Translations under genes and position numbers: made by a program
Shown: piece after piece, positions 53,566-63,240 of the stretch
Layout of the letters: every line of letters starts with the position of its first letter
How positions within the stretch are numbered: position 1 is the first letter of the stretch
Notes under the pieces: model-generated
Seen by the model: the letters and a program-made list of their open reading frames with translations, nothing else
The model's database searches: none
What the model was told of the DNA's origin: nothing
NCBI GenBank assembly: GCA_021647785.1
Contig: JAKIUC010000008.1
Location: 1-64,000 of the forward strand
DNA: 64,000 nt
Direction: 5' to 3'
Source: Melioribacteraceae bacterium
Lineage (GTDB): Bacteria > Bacteroidota > Ignavibacteria > Ignavibacteriales > Melioribacteraceae

Positions 53566-56500
53566 ATGAAAAAAAAATATTTATTATTGATTGTTTTTCT
53601 ATTTGGATTGGACAGCATAACTGCCCAATCTTTTGTAGGTAAGCTAAACCAAAATCCAACTACAGATTATAAAATATATTCAGAAAATGATACTTTAAGA
53701 ATTCTTGCAGTAATGTCAGATTTCCAAGTAGATATTGATGATGCAACATTTGGTGATGGCAAATTTGGAACTATATATTCGCAAGATTATGGCAATAATA
53801 TTCTTGACCCGCTGCCTCACGATAAAGCATATTTTGAAAATCATTTAACATTTGTTCAAAATTATTTTGCAAAAGTTTCCGATGGTAAATTGAATATCTC
53901 CTTTACAGTATTGGATGATATTTTAACTGTTTCCAAAACAATGAGAAACTATACTCCCTCTTTGGAAAATTTAGATGACCACACTCCACTTGGAGAGTAT
54001 GTTGAAGAAGTTTGGCAGCTTGCCGATAAACAATATCCGAATATTGATTTTTCTCAGTACGATCTATTTTTTGTACTCCATGCCGGAGTTGGAAAGGATA
54101 TTTCGCTCCCCGGTAGTCTTGGTAATGAAAGAGATTTGCCATCAGTATATTTAAATCATAAATCATTGCAGAGTATTTTTGGGTCTAATTTTGATGGCTT
54201 CCCTGTTAATGGTGGAAATTTCAAAATTACAAATAGTGCAATTTTACCCGAAACTGAATCTCGCGAAATTGGTGGATTTAGTGGAATACAACTTATTGAA
54301 TTAACAATTAATGGTTTAATTGCTGCAACAGTAGGGAGCTATCTTGGATTGCCCGATTTATATAACACAGAGACTGGACGAAGTGCTATTGGTCGTTTCG
54401 GTTTAATGGATGGACAATCGATATTTACTTATCAAGGCATTGCTCCTCCTGAGCCATCAGCTTGGGAAAAAATGTTTCTCGGTTGGGTTACTCCAACAGA
54501 AATTTCAATTGGCGATGCAAGATTAAATTTGGTTAATAGATATGTTGCAAACCTTGGCGATACATCATTAATTAAAATTCCTATTAACGCAACAGAATAT
54601 TATTTGATTGAGAACAGAAAGCGTGATGCTCGTAAAGATGGCTCTACTGTTACATATATTAGTAACGGACTCACTTTTACAGAAACATTTGAACGAGACT
54701 ATGCAAATTATATTTACTACAATGTTGATACACTTAAAGGCGTAATTGTTGATGTTGATGAATTTGATTGGGTATTGCCTGGTGGTGATAGAAACTCTAA
54801 GATTGAAACATTTGAGGACCTTGGCTTAATTATCTGGCACATTGATGAAAGAATAATTGAAGATAATTATGCAAGCAATACAATAAATAACGATAGATAC
54901 ACACGTGGTGTGGCTATTGTTGAGGCAGATGGAATCCGTGATATTGGTGAAACATTTAAAACAATATTTGGTGAAACAGTTGTTGGTGAAGGTACAAAGG
55001 AAGATACTTGGTATAAAAAAAATCCGGCAGATTATTACGAAAACAAATTTTCTGCTGATACAAAACCAAAAGCAGAAGCGAATACAAAAGCTAATAGTTT
55101 AATTACACTAACTAACTTTTCTGAAATCTCAAACAGAATGTCGTTCAATTTATTGTATGGATCTGAGAATATTGATTTGATTGGGAATGTTACTCTTCCA
55201 ATTGGAGATGTTAGATTTCATTGGCTTAGTGCTGTAAATGATGGTAATGTTTCATATTTGCTTGCTTCAAATGGTAATAAAACTTATTTATTAAATTCAA
55301 ATGGTAATATTTCAGATTCAATTAGTTTTGAAAACAAAAGGAAACCAGCAATATTTGGATATAATAATTTTATAAATCTATTTTCAGTTTCATACAACAA
55401 ATTGCAACTTACTCAGTTTACAACAAGTGGAAAGGATACTATTTCTATTTCTGATAATTCAATAATGTTTACAACTTCACCAATTATTTATTCGGTTTCT
55501 AACGATTTAGTAGAAATACTAATTGGTACTTTGGATGGAAGAATCAACAAGTATTCTGTTAATGTTGGAACTACAAAATCAATTCAACTTATAGAATCGA
55601 TAGAAATCTTTCCGTCTCTATCTGTTGATGAAATTGCAGTTAATGAAAATGATTATGCGGCAATTTCAATCAAACATTTTTGGAGTAGTGAATTATCAGG
55701 TGGCTCAATAGGGCTATCTAAAATACCACAAAATATTTCAGTAACACGGGGTAAAGATGGAAAGCTAAAATCTGTGGTTCAGTTAGCTGAAAATAACTTT
55801 GCTACTATTGTTGGTGAAAATGTTGCATATCATATTCTTAATAATCCAAATCCTACTTCAGTTTCAAGAATTGAAGTTTTTGTTCCTGATGAATTTATTC
55901 CTAAAAAGTCTGATTATATTTATGATTCACTTAATCCTGAATTTATTTTGGCTGATATCAAAAAGGACGGAGAAAATTATATCATTAAGAATGAAGTGAA
56001 TTATTTAAATTCATTCAATCAAACTGGTTCGATGGCTGAAAATTTTCCTTTCCAAGATGAATTTTACAGCACATTTTATTCATCACCACTCTCTGTAGAT
56101 TTAAATAACGATGATGCAGCGGATATTATTTCATTTACAACAAATGGAAAAATTATTGCTGTTGATGGAATTACTGGAAAAATGATAGATGGATTTCCAA
56201 TTTCGAGTGGTGGTAAAGTTGCAACTGTTCCTGTTGTTTTCACACAAAATGGGAGAACATCACTTGCAGTAATTACAGAAAATAATCAGTTCATGAGTTG
56301 GAACATAAGCAAATTTGATGGCAAGCAATTCTGGACAGAAGAGAATGGCAATGCAAGTAATACTTCATCAGTAACAGCAGCAAGTTCAAGCGAAAAAATA
56401 GCAGATTTCTTTCCGCAATCGAAAGCATATAATTGGCCAAATCCAGTTTATTATGGAGTAACAAACATACGCTATTTTGTTTCGGAAGATTCAAAAGCAG

Positions 56501-56691
56501 AAGTAACAATATTTGACCTTGCTGGTGATTTAGTTGCAAAACTTAGTGGCAACGGCATTGGCGGATTTGATAACGAAATTGTTTGGAATGTGAATAACAT
56601 CCAGAGTGGGGTTTACTTTGCTCATTTGCAAGTAACTTCAACCTCTGGCAAAACTGATAGAAAAATTATTAAAATTGCTGTTATTAAATAA
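53566..56691 (+). CDS. M6-peptidase-like T9SS surface protein with lost zinc motif
   Basis: 1041 residues. Signal peptide ending near ITAQ. Residues about 40-520 follow the M6 (immune inhibitor A) plan: FVLHAGVGKD, LGLPDLYNTETG, GRFGLMDGQ, PSAWEKMFLGWVTP, YYLIENRKRD and LIIWHIDERII. Where active members have HEFGH before LGLPDLY, this protein has ATVGS (254-258), so none of the zinc ligands remains. A PQQ/FG-GAP-like propeller part follows, and a T9SS sorting domain ends it (NWPNPVYYGVTNI, SGVYFAHLQ). Likely a non-enzymatic surface protein. It sits in the PorUV neighbourhood. Confidence 0.85.
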   Translation: MKKKYLLLIVFLFGLDSITAQSFVGKLNQNPTTDYKIYSENDTLRILAVMSDFQVDIDDATFGDGKFGTIYSQDYGNNILDPLPHDKAYFENHLTFVQNYFAKVSDGKLNISFTVLDDILTVSKTMRNYTPSLENLDDHTPLGEYVEEVWQLADKQYPNIDFSQYDLFFVLHAGVGKDISLPGSLGNERDLPSVYLNHKSLQSIFGSNFDGFPVNGGNFKITNSAILPETESREIGGFSGIQLIELTINGLIAATVGSYLGLPDLYNTETGRSAIGRFGLMDGQSIFTYQGIAPPEPSAWEKMFLGWVTPTEISIGDARLNLVNRYVANLGDTSLIKIPINATEYYLIENRKRDARKDGSTVTYISNGLTFTETFERDYANYIYYNVDTLKGVIVDVDEFDWVLPGGDRNSKIETFEDLGLIIWHIDERIIEDNYASNTINNDRYTRGVAIVEADGIRDIGETFKTIFGETVVGEGTKEDTWYKKNPADYYENKFSADTKPKAEANTKANSLITLTNFSEISNRMSFNLLYGSENIDLIGNVTLPIGDVRFHWLSAVNDGNVSYLLASNGNKTYLLNSNGNISDSISFENKRKPAIFGYNNFINLFSVSYNKLQLTQFTTSGKDTISISDNSIMFTTSPIIYSVSNDLVEILIGTLDGRINKYSVNVGTTKSIQLIESIEIFPSLSVDEIAVNENDYAAISIKHFWSSELSGGSIGLSKIPQNISVTRGKDGKLKSVVQLAENNFATIVGENVAYHILNNPNPTSVSRIEVFVPDEFIPKKSDYIYDSLNPEFILADIKKDGENYIIKNEVNYLNSFNQTGSMAENFPFQDEFYSTFYSSPLSVDLNNDDAADIISFTTNGKIIAVDGITGKMIDGFPISSGGKVATVPVVFTQNGRTSLAVITENNQFMSWNISKFDGKQFWTEENGNASNTSSVTAASSSEKIADFFPQSKAYNWPNPVYYGVTNIRYFVSEDSKAEVTIFDLAGDLVAKLSGNGIGGFDNEIVWNVNNIQSGVYFAHLQVTSTSGKTDRKIIKIAVIK

Positions 56692-57276
56692 ATGGGTAAA
56701 GCAATTAGTAATAACATACAACTTTTGAATTCTATTGTTTCGTTAATTGACACTTCTCGAAATAGAGTTGCCGTTTCTGTAAATTCAGAACTTACACTTT
56801 TATATTGGAATATTGGGAAACAAATAAATGAAAGAGCGGATTATGGAAAGCAGATTCTATTTAGTTTGAGTACACAACTAACTGAGCTTGGAACTGAGTT
56901 TGCTTTTCTTGCAAGACAAAAAAGAATTATTAAAGAAGATGAAGATTTCTATATTGACTTGCTTTTTTATCATAGAGAATTAAAATGTTTGATTGCAGTT
57001 GATTTGAAACTTGATAAATATAAGGCTTCATATATAGGGAAAATGAAACTCTATTTGAGATGGTTAGAGAAAAATGAAATCCGTGAATGTGAAAGCGAAC
57101 CAATTGGTTTAATACTATGTAGTGAAAAATTGCCCGAGCAAATAAATTACTTAATACTCGATACCAATAAACAAATAAAAGTTGCACAGTATTTAACTAA
57201 ACTACCACAAAAACAATTGCTTGCAGAGAAGTTAAGTGAGGCAATAATTTTAGCAAAAAACAGATTAAGAGGATGA
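56692..57276 (+). CDS. Shortened DUF1016 (YhcG/PDDEXK) nuclease-like protein
   Basis: 194 residues; full members have about 330-350. Residues 8-60 match the N-terminal DUF1016 domain (LLYWNIGKQINERADYGKQI, LSTQL), then the sequence jumps to the C-terminal nuclease part (LGTEFAFLARQKR, DFYIDLLFYHRELKC, VDLKLDKYKASYIGKMKLYL). About 140 middle residues are absent, in frame. The nuclease Asp and the D-L-K motif (usually E-L-K) are kept. The ATG directly follows the previous stop. It may be a decayed mobile-element gene. Confidence 0.65.
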   Translation: MGKAISNNIQLLNSIVSLIDTSRNRVAVSVNSELTLLYWNIGKQINERADYGKQILFSLSTQLTELGTEFAFLARQKRIIKEDEDFYIDLLFYHRELKCLIAVDLKLDKYKASYIGKMKLYLRWLEKNEIRECESEPIGLILCSEKLPEQINYLILDTNKQIKVAQYLTKLPQKQLLAEKLSEAIILAKNRLRG

Positions 57277-57321
57277 TCCCTTTATCAACTATCCAGAACC
57301 AAATGCCGAGTATCTATTAAA

Positions 57322-60300
57322 ATGAAAATAAAAAAATATATTCTATTACTACTATTTACAACAACAGTTTTTGCACAATACAATCAATTTGAAGCTGAGT
57401 ATGACTGGTACACAATTGAAGGGAAAAACATTTATGTTCACTATCATGAAGGTGCTGAGCGAACTGCAAAAGTAATTGCAAAAATTGCTGATGAAGTTTG
57501 GGAGCCAATTACCTCTCTTTATGGGTACGAACCAGAAAAAGTTCACTATGTAATTAAAGATAAAGATGATTACTCAAACGGAGCAACATATTTTTTTGAT
57601 AACAAAATTGAAATATGGGCTTCAGCATTAGACTACGATTTACGTGGAACTCACAACTGGTTACGAAATGTAATTGCACATGAGTTTGCACACATGGTGC
57701 AAATTCAAGCAGGAATGAAGTGGGGTCGTTCAATACCAGCTTTCTATTTACAATATTTAGGTTACGAGGATACACGCCGTCCAGATATACTCTATGGGTA
57801 TCCCGATAAAATTATTTCATACCCTATTGCAAGCATCAATATTCCTGCTTGGTTTGCCGAGGGGTCTGCACAGTATATGCGTAAAGAGTTTGGGTACGAA
57901 AATTGGGATTCGCACCGCGATATGATTTTGCGTAGTTATGTATTAGATGACAACATGCTTACCTGGAATCAGATGGGTGTCTTTGGGAAAACAAGTCTTG
58001 GTAACGAGTCTGTCTATAATTCTGGTTTTGCTTTAACTCTCTATATAGCACAGCAATATGGTGAAGATAAACTTCGTCTTATCACTCAAAAACTTGGCAA
58101 GCTAACTAACTTTACTATTGATGCAGCTTTTGAAGATGTACTTGGTAAAGATGGAAATGAAATATACGATGAATGGAAAGCCTATTTAACCGAAAGTTAT
58201 AATGAAAGAATTAAAGATGTTAAAAATAATCTAATTGATGGGAAACTGATACAGAAGGATGGATTCGGAAATTTTTATCCAATTTATTCAAAGGATGGTT
58301 CTAAGTTCTATTTTATTTCTAATCAAGGGAAAGATTATTTTGGAAAATCTTCTCTCTATGAATTCGATTTAGCTACAAATAAAAAGAAAAAAATAATTGG
58401 AAGTGTCCGCTCAACAGTTTCACTTACTAATGATGGTAAAAAAATAATTTTTGCAAAATTGAGTGATGATAATCCCGAGTGGGCAAAAATTCATGATATT
58501 TTTGTGTATGATATTGAAGAGGAAGAAGATGTACGTTTAACATTTGGATTACGGGCAAATAATCCGAATCTTTCGCATGATGGAAAGAAAATTACATTCG
58601 TTTTTCAGAAGGATGGTACAACTAATTTAGGCACTATCGATGTTGATGGAAAGAACTTTAAGCGACTAACTTTTTTTGAAGAGGGTGAGCAAATCTACAA
58701 TCCCAAATTCTCTAACGATGATTCGCACATTATTTTTGATTACTCAATTAAGGAAGGGCGTGATATTGCAAGGGTTGATGTGGACGGTTCAAATTTCAAA
58801 TTCTTAGTGGAAACAAAAAATGACGAACGAAATGCCATATACGATAATGATGGAAATTTAATATATGCATCAAACGAAACTGGTATTTTTAACCTTTACA
58901 AAATAGATAAAACAACAAATAAGCGTAGCAGAATATCTAACGTACTTGGCGGTACGTTTATGCCCACTATAGATAGTAGTGGAAATATTATCTATGCTGG
59001 TTATAATTCAAGCGGGTATCAAATTTACAAATTAGATGCTGAAGAGCAAGTTAATGTTGATGATACAAAAAAATATATCTGGATGAGTAACCCTCCACTT
59101 GGTAAAGATAAGCCTAATGGTGATATAAATAATTTTAATTTAAATAAATTAGTAAATTATGACGATACGAAAGTAGAATATGAAACTAAACCATATTCGG
59201 GCTTTTTCTCTAAAATGACATTTTTCCCATTTATCCGATTTGATAATTATACACTAACAGATGACCCATTAGATATTTTGAAACCTGGTGTCTATTTTAC
59301 TTCAAACGATTATCTAAATAGATATTCAATTTTTGGTGCTGCTTCAATAAACAAACGATTAGAACGAGATATTTATCTGTCGTTAGAATATCGTGATAAA
59401 CTCCCACTCCTTTATGGCATTGGGCTTAAACCACAAGTTACACTCGAACTTTATAGTGTAAGCCGAAAAGCAGATGTTGATTTGTATTTTGGAAGGTATG
59501 AAGACTCAACTGGTGTTAATTATGATAATATTGTTCCCACAGATGTTACCTATAATTTATTTGAAGTTGACTTAGCCTTTAAGCATAGAGTATTTGCTAA
59601 GGGGAATAATATAGAACTCCGCTTTATATATAGTGATTATGTAGCTGCTCTTGGTAGTTTTCCTTTGCCGAATAATGGCGGTTTGTATCCTTCAACAAGA
59701 GACACATATTTTATTGGAAGGAATATCCAACTTACATATTGGCATAAAAGTCTTGAATCTCATAAGGATGCTGATATAAATCCTATGGGAAGGGAAGTAA
59801 CATTCCAGCTAAATTATGAAAATAATGATTATAATGATGAAGGTGAATATACTATTGTAGATGGAGTGTTAGTTCCGCAATACAACGATTATAATTTTGT
59901 AAGAGCCGAAATGGATTGGAGAGAGTATATTTCAATTAACAAATATGGACATACAATAAATGGAAGAGTGAAAGCTGGTTCAATTATTGGTGCTGAACTT
60001 CCAACTTTCTTTGATTATTATGTAGGCGGATTAGTGGGAATGAAAGGATATCCCTTCTATTCAATAGGTGGTAACCAAGCATATTGGATGCACCTTTCAT
60101 ACAGATTTCCACTCTACAGAAATATTGATGGAAGACTTGGACCATGGTATTTAGATAAAATATTTATGTCGGTTTATGCAGATATTGGTGATGCGTGGAA
60201 TGGCAATTTTGCGGGAATAAATAAAGCAAAAAAAGCTATGGGTGTAGAAGTTCGTTTAAAGATGAGTTCATTCTATCTCTTCCCAACGGCAATATTTGCA

Positions 60301-60411
60301 AATGTTGCATACGGGTTCGATAAATTTAGCACTAAAATTCGTGGTGAAGATATTTTATATGGTAAGGACTTCATCTTCTATGCTGGAATTCTGTTTGATT
60401 TTTCTTTTTAG
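57322..60411 (+). CDS. Secreted metallopeptidase / beta-propeller / outer-membrane barrel fusion
   Basis: 1029 residues. Signal peptide ending TVFAQ. Residues about 25-290 are a gluzincin-like peptidase domain with zinc site HEFAH (120-124) and the likely third ligand Glu180 (WFAEGSAQY). Residues about 300-590 contain TolB/PD40-type propeller repeats (PIYSKDGSKFYFISN, PNLSHDGKKITFVF, PKFSNDDSHIIFDY). Residues about 630-1029 look like an Omp85/BamA-type barrel ending (YVGGLVGMKGYPFYSIGGNQ, final LFDFSF). It would be anchored in the outer membrane with its peptidase facing the periplasm or surface. Downstream of the porUV region. Confidence 0.82.
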   Translation: MKIKKYILLLLFTTTVFAQYNQFEAEYDWYTIEGKNIYVHYHEGAERTAKVIAKIADEVWEPITSLYGYEPEKVHYVIKDKDDYSNGATYFFDNKIEIWASALDYDLRGTHNWLRNVIAHEFAHMVQIQAGMKWGRSIPAFYLQYLGYEDTRRPDILYGYPDKIISYPIASINIPAWFAEGSAQYMRKEFGYENWDSHRDMILRSYVLDDNMLTWNQMGVFGKTSLGNESVYNSGFALTLYIAQQYGEDKLRLITQKLGKLTNFTIDAAFEDVLGKDGNEIYDEWKAYLTESYNERIKDVKNNLIDGKLIQKDGFGNFYPIYSKDGSKFYFISNQGKDYFGKSSLYEFDLATNKKKKIIGSVRSTVSLTNDGKKIIFAKLSDDNPEWAKIHDIFVYDIEEEEDVRLTFGLRANNPNLSHDGKKITFVFQKDGTTNLGTIDVDGKNFKRLTFFEEGEQIYNPKFSNDDSHIIFDYSIKEGRDIARVDVDGSNFKFLVETKNDERNAIYDNDGNLIYASNETGIFNLYKIDKTTNKRSRISNVLGGTFMPTIDSSGNIIYAGYNSSGYQIYKLDAEEQVNVDDTKKYIWMSNPPLGKDKPNGDINNFNLNKLVNYDDTKVEYETKPYSGFFSKMTFFPFIRFDNYTLTDDPLDILKPGVYFTSNDYLNRYSIFGAASINKRLERDIYLSLEYRDKLPLLYGIGLKPQVTLELYSVSRKADVDLYFGRYEDSTGVNYDNIVPTDVTYNLFEVDLAFKHRVFAKGNNIELRFIYSDYVAALGSFPLPNNGGLYPSTRDTYFIGRNIQLTYWHKSLESHKDADINPMGREVTFQLNYENNDYNDEGEYTIVDGVLVPQYNDYNFVRAEMDWREYISINKYGHTINGRVKAGSIIGAELPTFFDYYVGGLVGMKGYPFYSIGGNQAYWMHLSYRFPLYRNIDGRLGPWYLDKIFMSVYADIGDAWNGNFAGINKAKKAMGVEVRLKMSSFYLFPTAIFANVAYGFDKFSTKIRGEDILYGKDFIFYAGILFDFSF

Positions 60412-60530
60412 TTAAAATAGATATATTTGTTCTAAGTAGCGTAGATTACTCTGCAATCTGCGAAAACAGGAAATAATGAATAAATATTTTAAAGTGTAAA
60501 ATAGATAAAAAAATAAATCAGAAAAACAAA

Positions 60531-61394
60531 ATGAAAAAAACAATATTTATAATACTCATCTTTGCAGTTTCAATTTTTGCTCAAGAGAGTAAATTAAAAC
60601 TAAGTGGAAATATTTCACAAGATTTATTAATTAGTTCAAATAATTATCAATTTGATGATAGTGAATCTAATATAGTATTTAAAAAACGCTCGCCGATGCT
60701 TGCTGCCGGAATGTCGGTTGTACTCCCTGGTGCTGGACAGTTTTACAATGAAGACTACTGGAAGACTGCAATTTTCGTTGCTATCGAAGTTGCTGCAATT
60801 GCTGCTGCTATTATCTATTATAATAAGGGTGAAGACCAAGTTGCAAGCTACGAAGCATTTGCAGATTCTGAAGCTGGATGGAATGTAGATAAATATGCTA
60901 ATTGGACTGTTGATAATGCAAATAGATTAAACTCGCAAATCCCAGAAGGTGCCCCTGTTTTAGATATATTTGATAATGATGGGAATGTAATTTGGAGTAG
61001 ATTAAATAATTTGGAGAGAACCATAAGCGGCTACTACTCTCATCTGCTTCCTGCTTATGGCGACCAGCAGTATTACGAGTTAATAGGGAAGTACCAGCAG
61101 TTTAATCCGGGTTGGAATGATTTTAATTATGATGATGCTTATAATTATGGAGACCCGCTAACTCCAACATTTTTGTGGTACGCTGATGAACGTGGTAAAG
61201 CTAATAGCTACTACGACTATTCAAGTCTCGCTGTTAAAGTTTTAATTACTAATCATATTATCAGTGCTGTTGAGGCAGCATTGGCAGCAAATAGTTACAA
61301 TAAAAGTTTTAAAGCAGAAGTGAAGGTGCAAACAAATTCAATTGGGTACAACCGAATTTTCTATCCTGAATTGAGTATGAGTTATCGGTTTTAG
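60531..61394 (+). CDS. DUF5683-like membrane protein
   Basis: 287 residues. A signal peptide ending SIFAQ, then SPMLAAGMSVVLPGAGQFYN and YWKTAIFVAIEVAAIAAAI, the double-hydrophobic signature of DUF5683. The rest is soluble with a long Tyr/Asn-rich part and a final hydrophobic stretch (LAVKVLITNHIISAVEAALA) and strand end (ELSMSYRF). The function is unknown. Its stop lies 2 bases from that of the convergent toxin gene. Confidence 0.7.
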   Translation: MKKTIFIILIFAVSIFAQESKLKLSGNISQDLLISSNNYQFDDSESNIVFKKRSPMLAAGMSVVLPGAGQFYNEDYWKTAIFVAIEVAAIAAAIIYYNKGEDQVASYEAFADSEAGWNVDKYANWTVDNANRLNSQIPEGAPVLDIFDNDGNVIWSRLNNLERTISGYYSHLLPAYGDQQYYELIGKYQQFNPGWNDFNYDDAYNYGDPLTPTFLWYADERGKANSYYDYSSLAVKVLITNHIISAVEAALAANSYNKSFKAEVKVQTNSIGYNRIFYPELSMSYRF

Positions 61395-61396
61395 AG

Positions 61397-61783
61397 TTAC
61401 CAAATTCGTTTTATTTGATAATTATCAAAAGTTTTGTCAATTCCAACTATGGGTAAATTTTCCACAAATGCTTGGGAAATTATTATTCTATCAAAAGGGT
61501 CTCTGTGATGAAGAGGGAGTTTTTCAAGTTTAAACAAATGGTTAAGCTTTAAATCTAAAATTTGAATATTATTTCCTAAAATATGTTCATCAACAAAATT
61601 CTGAAGAGGTACATTTAGGTTTAATTTTTGCAATCTAATTTTTATTGCTAATTCCCAAATACTTACAATACTAAAAAAAATATTGTTGTTTGAATTAAGG
61701 TAAAGTTGTTTAACATTTTCACTTAATTTTGTTGTATCTCCAACACTCCACAAAAGAGTGTGTGTATCAAATAAATAATTCAT
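61397..61783 (-). CDS. PIN-domain ribonuclease toxin (VapC family)
   Basis: 128 residues from ATG 61783, chosen over an upstream start inside the antitoxin gene because it begins exactly at the PIN domain. The acidic pocket is present: Asp in LFDTHTLLW, Glu in SIWELAIK, Asp in HHRDPFDRI and Asp in VGIDKTFDNY. It should cleave RNA when freed from its antitoxin, encoded 4 bases upstream. Confidence 0.9.
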   Translation of the reverse strand: MNYLFDTHTLLWSVGDTTKLSENVKQLYLNSNNNIFFSIVSIWELAIKIRLQKLNLNVPLQNFVDEHILGNNIQILDLKLNHLFKLEKLPLHHRDPFDRIIISQAFVENLPIVGIDKTFDNYQIKRIW

Positions 61784-61787
61784 ATAA

Positions 61788-62015
61788 TTAAGACATATAC
61801 TCTTTAAAATCATCAATAGAAGATTCAAAATCATCTGCAATTTCAATTAAACCGGCTGCTGTTCCAAGTTTGCGTTCTGGTTTGGGATAATCCAATTGAA
61901 TAAGTTTAGCAACAGGCTTATTTCCCTTTGCTATTATTACTTCTTCTCCTTCAATTACTTTTTTAATTAGTTTTGATAAGTTAGTTTTTGCTTCGTGAAT
62001 ATTTACCTGATACAT
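61788..62015 (-). CDS. Phd/YefM-type antitoxin
   Basis: 75 residues. MYQVNIHEAKTNLSKLIKKV is the DNA-binding Phd fold start, followed by EEVIIAKGNKPVAKLIQL; the acidic tail (ADDFESSIDDFKEYM) would wrap the toxin. AGAGAAG lies before the ATG. It forms a classic antitoxin-toxin operon with the PIN gene and probably represses its own promoter. Confidence 0.9.
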   Translation of the reverse strand: MYQVNIHEAKTNLSKLIKKVIEGEEVIIAKGNKPVAKLIQLDYPKPERKLGTAAGLIEIADDFESSIDDFKEYMS

Positions 62016-62209
62016 CTTCTTCTCTGTTAGTTAGTCATATACTTAGCTAAGTTAAGAAAATATTAAAAATATTCAAAGGAAATAATTATTTTTTTATTAA
62101 TTTTTAGTTTTAACCCAGAATCATTTCAAAACAATTCCGTAGGAGTGATATGTTTATAAAATACTAGGGGTAGAAAAATCCACCATTATATGCATGGATT
62201 TTATCCGCT

Positions 62210-62431
62210 TCGGTTTTTACCTTTTCGCCCAATGTTCATATACCCGAAATACTGTTTGTAAATTTCGTAAATTGGTTTGTATGCATCTAACTCCTCCAAT
62301 TTATTGAATTCTGCTCTCTTTCAAGAGCTCCTTCTATTTCTCTTATTCTATACTTCTTGAACTACTTTCCATTTAAAATCGTCACTATAATTCTGTGGTC
62401 AGCCTCTATAACTTACTCGTTTGCTCTTCAT
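62210..62431 (-). pseudogene. Degenerate IS3-type OrfA transposase remnant
   Basis: Read on the minus strand from ATG 62431: MKSKRVSYRG, a stop, then NYSDDFKWKVVQEV, a stop, and after frame changes REIEGALERE and LEELDAYKPIYEIYKQYFGY. The YSDDFKWKVVQEV text is typical of the helix-turn-helix start of IS3-family OrfA in Bacteroidota. Stops and shifts show it is dead. No terminal repeats were found. Confidence 0.5.
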
Positions 62432-62565
62432 ACTTTGTCCTTGTTTTAGTTGACTATTTATCCATTTTTTTGTGTCAATCTTTTTTTAGGACGGTACAAC
62501 TTCAGAAAGTAAAGTATTAGGGATTATATGACGAATCGGTATATATACTTAGAGCGAGTTAATCG

Positions 62566-62602
62566 ATTAGGCATCCCTAAAACTTTCGGGATGCCTAATT
62601 TT
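62566..62602 (+). terminator. Perfect 12-base stem hairpin, terminator-like
   Basis: ATTAGGCATCCC (62566-62577) pairs perfectly with GGGATGCCTAAT (62588-62599), loop of 10 bases, followed by only four T on the plus strand. No plus-strand gene ends here, so it may instead be a remnant element end or a terminator for the minus-strand lipoprotein gene. Confidence 0.4.
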
Positions 62603-62721
62603 GATGGTAAAAGGGGAAATATACACAACCCAAATTGTCTGTTAGAGTCTCACAGACGAAAACCACTTCATTGACGGTATATTTTAAGTAGAATGAGATG
62701 TGAATCATGTTTCATCCAATT

Positions 62722-63204
62722 TTACATACTCTTTTCTGACTTGTTATTGGGCTTCTTGAATTGTTTGAAAAAGAAATCATTTTTTATTGAATCCATATCA
62801 AAGAATAGTTTATTTAATCTATCCTGATTTTTTCGAAATCTTTCAATAAAAAAATTATTATTATAAAAATCATATTGTAGTAATGAGTCTTGAAAAAAGA
62901 TATTATCAAAAAAAGGGTCTTGCGAGAAAATATATCTTTTATTGAATTTAACTTTAAAATCATTAAAGATACTATCTCCTATAGTTGTATCCCCCTCTAT
63001 GTTAGAGTAATAATAAGAATAAGTAGAATCGTATTTAATTAAATTTCCATCTTCATCATATTCTTTGTTTACTACAATGTTTGTTTTTGGTTGCACATAC
63101 TTTATACTGTCAGTTACTAATTCTGTAGTTTTGTCTTTGTTTTGCCCATTGCAAGCCGTAAAAGTTAAAAGAATCATAAAAGTAAATAATAACGCTTTTC
63201 TCAT
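62722..63204 (-). CDS. Small lipoprotein, unknown
   Basis: 160 residues. Lipobox LTFTAC (Cys18). The mature part is rich in Asp, Asn, Phe and Tyr (NKEYDEDGNLIKYDSTYSYY), with repeated aromatic FF pairs towards the end. No family recognised. A strong Shine-Dalgarno GGAGG precedes the ATG, unlike most genes here. It lies downstream of hsp20 but behind a terminator. Confidence 0.65.
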   Translation of the reverse strand: MRKALLFTFMILLTFTACNGQNKDKTTELVTDSIKYVQPKTNIVVNKEYDEDGNLIKYDSTYSYYYSNIEGDTTIGDSIFNDFKVKFNKRYIFSQDPFFDNIFFQDSLLQYDFYNNNFFIERFRKNQDRLNKLFFDMDSIKNDFFFKQFKKPNNKSEKSM

Positions 63205-63240
63205 TTTTAACCTCCTTGTTTAGTATAAAATATGAAATTC

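Larger units (their letters stand above)
62016..62721. other. Gene-free region with a decayed transposase
   Basis: About 700 bases upstream of the toxin-antitoxin pair. It holds a degenerate transposase fragment (about 62210-62431), a perfect 12-base hairpin (62566-62599) and the dispersed TCTCACAGAC text near 62648. No intact gene is supported. The antitoxin promoter should lie close to 62016-62100. Confidence 0.55.

Noticed and set aside
61784-61846. Longer toxin starting inside the antitoxin gene
   Set aside because: The extra residues (MILNLLLMILKS) are an out-of-frame reading of the antitoxin's acidic tail; the PIN domain starts at ATG 61783.
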